DNA of 64,000 bases from Phycisphaerales bacterium (GTDB taxonomy: Bacteria; Planctomycetota; Phycisphaerae; Phycisphaerales; SM1A02). The DNA lies in assembly GCA_014238125.1 (NCBI GenBank), contig JABABS010000026.1, positions 1-64,000 of the forward strand, written 5' to 3'. This document shows positions 37,480-46,515 of this stretch, piece after piece (within the stretch, counting starts at the first letter, position 1; each line of letters begins with the position of its first letter). Under the pieces are notes generated by a model. That model was not told the DNA's origin. It was given only the letters and a program-made list of their open reading frames with translations, and did not search any database. The position numbers and the translations under genes are program-made.

Positions 37480-40400
37480 ATGGATGCACAAGAAAAAAGT
37501 ACATCGGGACAACTAGGCTCATTTGTCCACCTCCACTTACACAGTGAATACTCGTTATTAGATGGTGGAAATAAAATTGACCCTCTTCTTGAAAAAGTCA
37601 AAGAGTTTGGAATGGGCGCTGTGGCAATTACAGATCACGGCAACCTCCATGGAGCATTTGAGTTTTTTAACAAGGCAAAAAAACATGGCGTAAAACCAAT
37701 TTTTGGAATTGAAGCGTACGTTGCGCCAGCAGATCGAAAAGATAGAAAACCAACGGGTGTTCGCGATGGTGGTTTTCACCTCGTGTTGCTCGCAGAAAAT
37801 ATTTCGGGGTGGAACAATTTGGTTAAATTAAGTTCAGATGCTTTTTTAGAGGGGTTTTATTACAAACCCAGAATGGATCACTCAACGCTTGAAAAATATA
37901 GAAGCGGGATTATTGCAATAAATGGTCACCTTGGTTCTTCTATCGCCTATTACCTTTGTAAGTTTGTTGAAAGCGGTAAGGATGAACATTGGCAAGCGGC
38001 GGTTGAAGAAGCGGAGTGGCACAAAAAAGTTTTTTCGCCAAACAAAAATGGGGAGCCTTGTTTTTATATCGAATTACAAAGACACAGTGTGCAAGAACAA
38101 CTCGCCATCAATCCACATTTAATTAGACTCGCAAAAGAACTTGAACTCCCACTTGTTTGTGATAACGACGCACATTATTTAACTGAAAATGACTGGGATT
38201 CTCATGACACACTTTGCTGCATTTCAATGCAAAAAACAAAGGATGATCCAGATCGAATAACCTATCCTCGTGAACTTTATGTGAAATCGCCTGAAGAGAT
38301 GTGCGAGCTTTTTAAGGATGTTCCAGAGGCAGTAGAAAACACTGTTCACATTGCCAACAGGTGCAATGTTGAGCTCGATGACTCTCAAAGTCACGCGCCC
38401 GTTGTCCGAGTAACTGGTCCCAATACAGTTACTCCATTTAAGGGTGGGAATGTAACCGAGTGGTTTAAAGAACATTGTAGAAAGTTTGAACTGCATCCAT
38501 TTGATTCTAGTGTTAATGAAAACGTTTCGGAAAAAGAACTAAATGTCGATTGTGACAATGCACTTCGTTGTCTTTGTGAAGGTGGCCTTATTTGGCGATA
38601 CGGAAACGATGGTGTGACAGAAGAAATTCGCGCTAGGCTAGAGCGAGAACTAAAAATACTTAGTGATAAAAAAATTAGTGCTTATTTTCTCATTGTTTGG
38701 GACTTTGTAGATTGGGCAAGACAACGAGGTATTCCGGCAAACGCTCGGGGCTCTGGTGTTGGGACCATGGTTGGTTTCGTTCTTGGGCTTTCAAACGCGT
38801 GTCCTGTAAAATATGGTTTACTTTTTGAACGATTTACAGATCCAGACCGGTCTGAATATCCAGATATCGATATTGACATTTGTCAAAATGGTCGCGGTGA
38901 TGTTCTTGAATATGTACGAGAAAAATATGGCTATGTCGCACAAATTGTGACATTCGGTCGGCTCAAAGCGCGTGCTGCCATTAAAGATGTTTCAAGGGTG
39001 CACGGCCTTTCTCCAGGTGATGGCCAAAGATTGGCAAACCTAATTCCAGAAGAGCTCAACATCACAATTGACGCCGCCCTAAAGCAAAACGAGGATTTTC
39101 AAGCGGCCTACGAAGAGTCTACTCAAACAAAGACGATAATTGATACTGCTAGGGATCTAGAACACCACGCGAGACATATTGGAGTACACGCAGCAGGTGT
39201 TGTCATTGCAACCGAACCGTTAGATAACATTGTTCCTCTCTGCAGGGCAACTGGAACTGCTGAAACTGTAACCCAGTGGGACGGGCCAACCTGTGAACAA
39301 ATTGGTTTATTAAAAATGGATTTTTTGGGGCTTCGTACACTTTCAACAATTGAATTATGTAGACAACTTGTTTTGTCAACACTCGGCGAAAAAGAAATAT
39401 GGGGTGCGGTTGGTCGAAGGGTGGATGATGGTTCTCACCCACTTGATTTGGAGCGAATAAATTTAATTGATGCAAAAGTGATTGATGTTTTCACGCGAGG
39501 AGACACTGCGGGAATATTCCAGTTTGAATCGGCTGGCATGCGTAGATTGCTTCGAGAAATGAAACCAAAACGTTTGGAAGATCTGATTGCGGCTAACGCA
39601 TTATTTAGACCCGGTCCCATGGATCTCATCCCAGAGTTTTGTAACCGCAAGAATGGTCAGGAAAAAGTCCCAAAAGTACACAAAATCATTGACCACTTCA
39701 CCGAAGAAACATATGGAATCATGGTGTATCAAGAACAGGTTATGCAAATTGTGCATGGGCTTGGGGATATTCCGCTTCGTGATGCATACACATTAATTAA
39801 GGCAATTGGGAAAAAGAAAATAAAGGTTATAAATGCAAATCGACCAAAATTTGTAAATGGTGCTGTCGAGAAGGGGATGGACAAAAACACGGCGAACGAT
39901 TTGTTTGACCTAATTCTAAAGTTTGCAGGTTATGGTTTTAATAAAAGTCACTCGACCGGGTATTCAATCATTGCTTTTCAAACTGCATACTTAAAAACAT
40001 ATTTTCCTGTTCAGTATATGGCGGCGGTGCTTACTTATGAAAGCGGTGCAAAAAAAATTGAAGACTGGGCGCCATACATTGGTGATTGTGGAAAAACAAG
40101 ATTTCCTGATTACACAACCGAAATTCCGCATGTTGGATTTGCTGTTGGCCCACCAGACATCAATCAGTCTGATGCATTGTTTTCTGTTGTTTTTGAGGAT
40201 GATGAAGAAAAAACAAATTGCAATGGTCACATCAGTTTTGGCCTTGGCGCCGTGAAGGGTTCTGGGAACGCGGCGGTTTCTGCAATTGTGAAAGAGCGAA
40301 CGAAAAATGGTCTGTTTGTTTCGGTATATGACTTTTGTTCTCGCGTAAGCGGGAAACTCGTTAACAGGGGGACAATTGAAGCGCTTGTTAAGGGTGGGGC

Positions 40401-41268
40401 GTTTGACTCTATACACGGGGTCGAGAGTCGCGCTGCAATTATCTCCGGTCTTGACCAAGCAATTTCTGCGGGTGCATCTGCAGCGCGCGATCGCGTAAGT
40501 GGGCAAGGTGGCCTGTTTGGTGGGGAAAGTTCAAACAACACTGCTGCATCAGAGCCGGAATGGAGGTTGCCAAAAATAACACCATGGAATCAAAATGAAT
40601 CTTTAGGTTATGAAAAAGATGTTCTAGGTATACATGTTTCGGGGCACCCCCTAGAACAATATGAAGATTCCCTTGAGTTATGGTGTAGCAACACAACAAG
40701 GTCGCTCAAAGAAAAACCCGATGGCAGCGAGGCAACCGTTGGGGGAATATTGTCCTCTGTGAGACTTACTGTTGTGCGAAATGGCCGAAGTGCTGGTAAA
40801 AAAATGGCAATCATTACTTTGCAAGATCGTGGTGGAAACATAGATGGTGTCATTTTCTCAGATGCCTACCAGCGATATGCGGAATTATTGCAACAAGATG
40901 AAGCGGTGATTGTTATGGGTAAAGTTGACCGGTCTCGTGGAGATTTACAATTACTAATCAATAGAGTAATTCCAATTCAAGACGCTTCACTACACTTGGC
41001 GAGAAGATTAGAATTAACTTTTATAAATGGTACTGAACGGGGTGATACAAAATCAAAAATGGAAATGGCTTCGGGATTAATTAAACAAGCTGGCGGTTCC
41101 CGCGTTTCTTCTGGCGCTACACCTGTTGAGGTGCTTGTACATGTACATACTGGAAAGCATGTAGCAACAATCAGAAGTCAACGAAGGGTTGTTGTAGAAC
41201 CAAAGTTACTAGAACAGCTCGGTGGTGTTGTTGGAAAAAACAATATTCGGGTAATCTCAAAAAACTAA
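37480..41268 (+). CDS. dnaE: DNA polymerase III alpha subunit
   Basis: PHP domain FVHLHLHSEYSLLDGG...ITDHGNLHG; GRGDVLEYVREKYG; PDIDIDICQNGRGDV; NALFRPGPMDLIPEF; YGIMVYQEQVMQI; KSHSTGYS. Confidence 0.98.
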   Translation: MDAQEKSTSGQLGSFVHLHLHSEYSLLDGGNKIDPLLEKVKEFGMGAVAITDHGNLHGAFEFFNKAKKHGVKPIFGIEAYVAPADRKDRKPTGVRDGGFHLVLLAENISGWNNLVKLSSDAFLEGFYYKPRMDHSTLEKYRSGIIAINGHLGSSIAYYLCKFVESGKDEHWQAAVEEAEWHKKVFSPNKNGEPCFYIELQRHSVQEQLAINPHLIRLAKELELPLVCDNDAHYLTENDWDSHDTLCCISMQKTKDDPDRITYPRELYVKSPEEMCELFKDVPEAVENTVHIANRCNVELDDSQSHAPVVRVTGPNTVTPFKGGNVTEWFKEHCRKFELHPFDSSVNENVSEKELNVDCDNALRCLCEGGLIWRYGNDGVTEEIRARLERELKILSDKKISAYFLIVWDFVDWARQRGIPANARGSGVGTMVGFVLGLSNACPVKYGLLFERFTDPDRSEYPDIDIDICQNGRGDVLEYVREKYGYVAQIVTFGRLKARAAIKDVSRVHGLSPGDGQRLANLIPEELNITIDAALKQNEDFQAAYEESTQTKTIIDTARDLEHHARHIGVHAAGVVIATEPLDNIVPLCRATGTAETVTQWDGPTCEQIGLLKMDFLGLRTLSTIELCRQLVLSTLGEKEIWGAVGRRVDDGSHPLDLERINLIDAKVIDVFTRGDTAGIFQFESAGMRRLLREMKPKRLEDLIAANALFRPGPMDLIPEFCNRKNGQEKVPKVHKIIDHFTEETYGIMVYQEQVMQIVHGLGDIPLRDAYTLIKAIGKKKIKVINANRPKFVNGAVEKGMDKNTANDLFDLILKFAGYGFNKSHSTGYSIIAFQTAYLKTYFPVQYMAAVLTYESGAKKIEDWAPYIGDCGKTRFPDYTTEIPHVGFAVGPPDINQSDALFSVVFEDDEEKTNCNGHISFGLGAVKGSGNAAVSAIVKERTKNGLFVSVYDFCSRVSGKLVNRGTIEALVKGGAFDSIHGVESRAAIISGLDQAISAGASAARDRVSGQGGLFGGESSNNTAASEPEWRLPKITPWNQNESLGYEKDVLGIHVSGHPLEQYEDSLELWCSNTTRSLKEKPDGSEATVGGILSSVRLTVVRNGRSAGKKMAIITLQDRGGNIDGVIFSDAYQRYAELLQQDEAVIVMGKVDRSRGDLQLLINRVIPIQDASLHLARRLELTFINGTERGDTKSKMEMASGLIKQAGGSRVSSGATPVEVLVHVHTGKHVATIRSQRRVVVEPKLLEQLGGVVGKNNIRVISKN

Positions 41269-41382
41269 TCTAAATACAGTGGATGATTTTGCTACTGTTT
41301 TGTTTTTGTCCAACCAGAAAGCTAGACTCCAAGTTGCCACGCCGGCGTGGTACCCTTGTGGTTGTAACTAGCGAAATTCTTT

Positions 41383-42474
41383 TTACGCAGCATTTCCAAA
41401 TGACCAGTCATCGTCTTCATTATCTAATGATTCTGATGGCCATGTTGTTTCTGCACGTCGGTGAATTTTGAGAATAGAGCCAAGTTGAGAGCCGAAGAGT
41501 GGGGAAATAGTTTCAACTATTTTCAATGACTCGTCATCGAATCGTTTTGAATCGCTTCGGAAAAACACGATAACAGCCATACATTTTTCTCCGTCAAAAC
41601 AACCAATGGAAAGCACTTCGTTACCTTCAAAATCTAACTCGTCTGTGTCTATCCAGTTTGTAAATGAGTTTCCGTCAGTAAATACACGTAGTGTTTTTTC
41701 CTGAGAAACGGTTGTACACGCCTGTTCTCCGAGCGTTTGTAAAAACTCGGAGTAGTTTTCGCCTTGGCGATCGTAATTAATATAGGCACCAACTCCCCAA
41801 CCAACTTCACCCTCACGGATATACACGGCGGCGTTCGTTGGTCCAAGCCGGTGCAACAAGTATTCTAGAGAGGTGCGTAACATTGATTCGACTTCTAATT
41901 CCTGACTTACAAGTGTTCGGAACTCTGCTGCCATTGCCACGAGGCGCATTTTCTGGTCTTGAACACATTGTCCGTTAGCAAGTGTGTGACTAAGTGATTC
42001 TATTTCTTCAACAGCGGCGCCGTGTGCTTGGTGAATCTCATTGTATAACCGCTGAATTTCATCGTGTTTTTTTGTTGCTTCCTGCATATTGGTGTTCTTA
42101 GACATCACCAACTCGATACGTTCTTTTACAACACCTAAATCACGCGGTAAACAAAATACATCTGATGCACCGTTTCGCATCATGTTCATCACAAGTGTTT
42201 GTGAACGAGAGGTTGTGAATCCTACCGTTGGGGTTTTAGGCGATAGAAGTGATGTGAACTCTGAAATTGATTCAACAACCGAGTTGTTTGTGTCACAATC
42301 AACAACAATAAGTCCGTAGGCTCCTTGTTCAAGTGCTATTTCAGCGGCTTTCATTGTTCCTGCGTGCACAACGTCGTATCCAGCAACTTCTATTGAAGCG
42401 CGTATTGCTGTTGTTTGTTCGTTTGCCTCTCCAATAAGGAGAATCTTTTTCGGTTGTTTAAGTTTTTTCATTGT
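41383..42474 (-). CDS. Response-regulator-receiver-like protein with C-terminal GAF-like region
   Basis: ILLIGEANEQTTAIRASIEVAGYDVVHAGTMKAAEIALEQGAYGLIVVDCD; coiled-coil linker; ~150 aa GAF-like C-term. Confidence 0.65.
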   Translation of the reverse strand, partial: TMKKLKQPKKILLIGEANEQTTAIRASIEVAGYDVVHAGTMKAAEIALEQGAYGLIVVDCDTNNSVVESISEFTSLLSPKTPTVGFTTSRSQTLVMNMMRNGASDVFCLPRDLGVVKERIELVMSKNTNMQEATKKHDEIQRLYNEIHQAHGAAVEEIESLSHTLANGQCVQDQKMRLVAMAAEFRTLVSQELEVESMLRTSLEYLLHRLGPTNAAVYIREGEVGWGVGAYINYDRQGENYSEFLQTLGEQACTTVSQEKTLRVFTDGNSFTNWIDTDELDFEGNEVLSIGCFDGEKCMAVIVFFRSDSKRFDDESLKIVETISPLFGSQLGSILKIHRRAETTWPSESLDNEDDDWSFGNAA

Positions 42475-42488
42475 GTGTATGCCTTCCA

Positions 42489-43055
42489 TCACGCGCTCAT
42501 CAATTGTTGTACGGCTTGTTTAATTGCGTCCGTGTGGCTTCCGTTTCCAAAAGTAGTACTGAGGGCGTGTTGTGATGTCTCGATAGTTACAACGTTTGTA
42601 TTTACTAATTCTGGGTTAGTCTTAATTGTGTTTTGCACTGCTATTTCATCTACACCAGACGATGTTAGGTTGAGCAACACAAGGTTTGGCTTGAATGCGT
42701 GTGTTACATATCCAGCTGTCCACGCATCGTCAGCGTGGCAAATTTCAACTTTTCGATCTTGGGCAAATTCTTTAATAGTAGAATCGGTTTGTGATGGTGA
42801 AACACCAACAACAAGAATGCGAATAGGACCAGATTGGAGCTGAGACATATCCATGTCATTGTGTTGCATAAAACGTATCAACTCTGCTCGAGGAATACGA
42901 CGAAACCGTGATCCTGGCACCTTAAAACCATGAAGTCGACCGCTGTCAAAACATCGAATTATTGTTTGCTGTGAAACCTTGCAAATTTTTGCGGCTTCGC
43001 CGGTTGTAAAAACTTGTTTGTTTTTAAGTTCTGTTGTTTCTTGAATATCTGTCAT
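42489..43055 (-). CDS. Excisionase-type HTH protein with degenerate receiver domain
   Basis: FTTGEAAKICKVSQQTIIRCFDSGRLHGFKVPGSRFRRIPRAELIRFM then ILVVGVSPSQTDSTIKEF...PNLVLLNLTSSG (no phospho-acceptor Asp). Confidence 0.8.
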   Translation of the reverse strand: MTDIQETTELKNKQVFTTGEAAKICKVSQQTIIRCFDSGRLHGFKVPGSRFRRIPRAELIRFMQHNDMDMSQLQSGPIRILVVGVSPSQTDSTIKEFAQDRKVEICHADDAWTAGYVTHAFKPNLVLLNLTSSGVDEIAVQNTIKTNPELVNTNVVTIETSQHALSTTFGNGSHTDAIKQAVQQLMSA

Positions 43056-43227
43056 GTGTTGCCTTTCGATAAATCCCCCAATTCCCCACATGACTGTTTC
43101 TTCGGCAACGCGAATACCCCACTTCACCCAACTTCTAAAGTTTGATCAAAATTGTGAAAATAGACAATTAAACCCGCCAAAAACAGTGTTTTTAACCTTA
43201 TTAGGAGATCTGTTTCCGGTTCATTAG

Positions 43228-43923
43228 TTATTCAGTAGTGCTAGACCGCGTTTCTTTCCACATACGAACCGCTTCTGGTTCGCGTGGGTAGAGTGGCAAT
43301 AGCAACGCTGGGTCAATATGATTTTTATCTCCAAGCGTACTCCCAACCGCCATGATAGATGTTGCCGTAGATTGCATTTCCCTTAACGTAACCCCAACTT
43401 CTGTACACATCTTTGTGATTTCGTCGGTTAAAAATGAATCACAATACAACACAGTGTTTTGCTCTATATATAAGGGTAGTTGAGAAGCATTCACGAGCCC
43501 ACCCTCACAATTCCATTTGGGATTTTTTGTCACAACAGACAGCCAAAAGTTGTCTTTTTTAATAGCAGAAACAACAATCGACTTTGGCACATGTTCTTTA
43601 TCAGCACAAACAACTCCAAGTGCTGTTTTAATTGGAATAATAGTTGCCCCGGTTGTATAAGAAAGCATTTTTGTTGTGGCAACAGCAACTCTAAGGCCAG
43701 TAAAACTGCCGGGTCCAATAGAAACAAATGTTGTATCTATTTCATTTGGATTTCCCCCTACGGTTGTAACCGCTTTTTCAAGCGCTGGCATCATTGCGTC
43801 TTTTTTTCGATCGCCTTGCATTACTGCAATCTCAACGATTTCACCATTTCCAAGTCTCGCAGCAACCGATCCTTTGTGCTGAGAAAGTTCGATAGAAATA
43901 ACAAGTGGCTTCTTGTTAGACAT
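43228..43923 (-). CDS. tsaB: tRNA threonylcarbamoyladenosine biosynthesis protein TsaB
   Basis: FVSIGPGSFTGLRVAVATTKMLSYTTGATIIPI; start at ATG 43923. Confidence 0.88.
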   Translation of the reverse strand: MSNKKPLVISIELSQHKGSVAARLGNGEIVEIAVMQGDRKKDAMMPALEKAVTTVGGNPNEIDTTFVSIGPGSFTGLRVAVATTKMLSYTTGATIIPIKTALGVVCADKEHVPKSIVVSAIKKDNFWLSVVTKNPKWNCEGGLVNASQLPLYIEQNTVLYCDSFLTDEITKMCTEVGVTLREMQSTATSIMAVGSTLGDKNHIDPALLLPLYPREPEAVRMWKETRSSTTE

Positions 43924-44812
43924 GGTCTGGTTCGTGTGGAAGTGCCGCGAGCTTAACCGCTGACCATATCGCTGTTTCTGCGCTAGGAATATCACTTAAA
44001 TCAATTGATAAAACCGCGCCCTGTTCGTGGTCGCTATTTAATAGAAGAACATTTGGCATTAACATTTCTATTCCCTCTGAAACAAACGCGTGCCCCAAAC
44101 AAAACAGTTTGACGTTCCAAGCTTTTGCTAAAGCACAAACCTGAGATTCTGTATGTACTCTTCCCCACACCATCAGCGTGGCAGAACCATCTACACTGTT
44201 ACGGTCAGCCTCTGTTAATGATCTATTTAGAACATCTTTATCAAACACGTGCATCAATGGAGCGTTTGGCAAACTGTGACAACACATTAAACCGCTTGCT
44301 GATTTAACCGCCAAGGGCATTGCTAAAAAAAACGAGTCAATTGCTTCGAAAACACTGTCTGATTCTGTGCCAAACACCCATTCAACACCGTCGATAAACA
44401 ATTCAACAATGTTTCCCTTGCCTTTTGTAATTCCACGGCGAGTTAATTGAGATAATTCGTGATTTGCAATGATGGGGTGAACCTGTGTTGGATAGGCAAC
44501 AATTAGTGCGGCAATTCTAACGAGCATTCGAAAGCTCATGTCAACCCCGCTAATAAGTTTGTCACCGTGGATCAATTCTTGTAGCACAACGTGGTTAGTT
44601 TCGCTTTTATCTAATTGCGCAAGCTTGACAATTTTGCTGTAATTAAATGGGTTGTCGTGTAAATCTCCTGTAACTAAAATTTTCCCCGTACTTGGTATGT
44701 GCTGTGTAGACCCAACACGGCCCTTCGCGTTTTCCATAATAGTTGCCCCTTGAATAAGAAGCTCACTCACTGCAACGGGGTCAGACATGTTGACTGTTTG
44801 TATTTTTTTCAT
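43916..44812 (-). CDS. Calcineurin-like metallophosphoesterase
   Basis: KILVTGDLHDNPFNYSKIV, VVLQELIHGDKL, HPIIANHELSQLT; overlaps tsaB start and MTase stop. Confidence 0.78.
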   Translation of the reverse strand: MKKIQTVNMSDPVAVSELLIQGATIMENAKGRVGSTQHIPSTGKILVTGDLHDNPFNYSKIVKLAQLDKSETNHVVLQELIHGDKLISGVDMSFRMLVRIAALIVAYPTQVHPIIANHELSQLTRRGITKGKGNIVELFIDGVEWVFGTESDSVFEAIDSFFLAMPLAVKSASGLMCCHSLPNAPLMHVFDKDVLNRSLTEADRNSVDGSATLMVWGRVHTESQVCALAKAWNVKLFCLGHAFVSEGIEMLMPNVLLLNSDHEQGAVLSIDLSDIPSAETAIWSAVKLAALPHEPDHV

Positions 44813-45807
44813 GTTGATTTTCTGGCTTTAAAAATGGCAGAGCTCTGCCCAACAGAGCAGTTTTTTCTGACCATTTCAACATTAATAATTCTGTTCCATG
44901 CGCTTTCTGCATTGTGTTCAGAATATTCAACACAAATAGATTTTCGGTTGTGAGATCTTGCAACCGTGCTTGTTGTTCCGCTGCCCGCAAATGGATCGAG
45001 AACTAGGTCGCCTTCATTTGAACACGCGAGAATCACTCGTTCTAAATACACTTCTGGGATTTGGTTATGGTGTCCGTGTCTTCGCTCTTTGTTATTTCCT
45101 TGAACCCGCCCCCAAAATTTTCCGTACCAAACATCCATTGGAACTCGCATTCCCTTGTTGCTTTCTTTGTTGTGTGTCCGCTGATCTTTATAAATACTTG
45201 CCCTGTCGCTTTGTTCAAGGATTGCATCGCTATTCCATGTTCGATTATTAGGATCCTTCACAAAATATAATGCGTGTACTTTGCTCATAATAAAAGACCC
45301 TGTCCTACACTGGCCAAACCGAAAGTGCCAAACACACCAATTAATCATCGTTAAGCCGCGGCGCTTCAAATGCATCACAACTTCCGCAGCGGTGTCATCT
45401 GGAATGTTCACCCACAACGCGCCCGTTGGAGATAGTAAATTAATACAAGCATCAAGCCAATCGAATGTAAACCGTTCATACTCATCTCTCGACATGCCAT
45501 CTTTCCAACCTTCGTATGGAACGTCCCAATTAAATGGTGGGTCTGCAAATATAAGATCAACATTGTTTTGTTCTGATAATCTTGGTAACACTTCTCTGCA
45601 ATCTCCAACATACAAATCCGTACTCGGATTTGACTCTGTAAAATTAGATTCAATTGTGTTTTGCGACGAGGGTTTGAACTTCGGAGATTCATCGCCTAGC
45701 ATTTTTATGTTGTCAAGTTCAAGATCATGTCGCTGTGACGCAAGGGCGCCCGTTGGTGTTGAATAACCACCGTGTCTATCAAATAATCTGTTCTTTTTTT
45801 CTGGCAT
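44809..45807 (-). CDS. DNA methyltransferase, N6-adenine/N4-cytosine type
   Basis: VDLIFADPPFNWDVPYEGW (motif IV), GDLVLDPFAGSGTTSTVARSHNRKSICVEYSE (motif I). Confidence 0.93.
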   Translation of the reverse strand: MPEKKNRLFDRHGGYSTPTGALASQRHDLELDNIKMLGDESPKFKPSSQNTIESNFTESNPSTDLYVGDCREVLPRLSEQNNVDLIFADPPFNWDVPYEGWKDGMSRDEYERFTFDWLDACINLLSPTGALWVNIPDDTAAEVVMHLKRRGLTMINWCVWHFRFGQCRTGSFIMSKVHALYFVKDPNNRTWNSDAILEQSDRASIYKDQRTHNKESNKGMRVPMDVWYGKFWGRVQGNNKERRHGHHNQIPEVYLERVILACSNEGDLVLDPFAGSGTTSTVARSHNRKSICVEYSEHNAESAWNRIINVEMVRKNCSVGQSSAIFKARKST

Positions 45808-45809
45808 TT

Positions 45810-46457
45810 TTATACCGTTCCAAAAATACGGTCGCCCGCATCACCCAAACCGGGAACAATGTAACCCTGATCATTTAAACACCTATCTATTGCTGCTGTT
45901 GAAATTTTTAGTGTGGGGTGGTCCTTCTCCATTCTTGAAACCCCTTCTGGCGATGCAACAAGACATACCATTTGAATGTCATCACAACCGTGCTCTCGAA
46001 GAACGTTTGCGGCATATGAAGCCGAACCGCCCGTGGCTAACATTGGGTCAATAAGTAACACGGGGCCACTGGCAATGTCAGTTGGTAACTTGCAATAGTA
46101 AGGGACGGGAGTTTTGGTTTCTTCGTCTCTGTACAGCCCAATATGTCCAACTCTCGCCTCTGGAATCATCCCAAGGATCCCGTCGGTCATTCCTACTCCT
46201 GCTCGAAGAATTGGAACTAGTGTGATTGGGTCAGCTAGCCTTTGACCTGTGGTTTTTTCTATAGGTGTCCGAACTTCGGTCTCTACTGTTTTAAAATTTC
46301 GAGATAGTTGAAAAAACATGAGCCCAGCTATTTCGTTAAGCAATGATCTAAAAGTAGCGTGATTGGTTTTATGGTCTCTTATTCGGGTTAATTTGTCCTG
46401 AATAACGGGATGTTCAAAAATCCACACATTTGGATGGTTTGGAGATTGTAGTAGCAT
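45810..46457 (-). CDS. upp: Uracil phosphoribosyltransferase
   Basis: HPVIQDKLTRIRDHKTNHATFRSLLNEIAGLMFF, PILRAGVGMTDGIL, LIDPMLATGGSA, PGLGDAGDRIFGT. Confidence 0.96.
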   Translation of the reverse strand: MLLQSPNHPNVWIFEHPVIQDKLTRIRDHKTNHATFRSLLNEIAGLMFFQLSRNFKTVETEVRTPIEKTTGQRLADPITLVPILRAGVGMTDGILGMIPEARVGHIGLYRDEETKTPVPYYCKLPTDIASGPVLLIDPMLATGGSASYAANVLREHGCDDIQMVCLVASPEGVSRMEKDHPTLKISTAAIDRCLNDQGYIVPGLGDAGDRIFGTV

Positions 46458-46515
46458 AAGAATAAAACAATTCTACAAGGTGAGTGAAGTGTTGACATCA
46501 AGTATCATCACCCAC

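Noticed and set aside
39991-40506. 171-aa minus-strand ORF
   Set aside because: Antisense inside dnaE.
43480-43956. 158-aa plus-strand ORF
   Set aside because: Antisense shadow of tsaB, biased composition (Asn/Cys/Arg).
45281-45766. 161-aa plus-strand ORF
   Set aside because: Antisense to the DNA methyltransferase N-terminal half; no motif.
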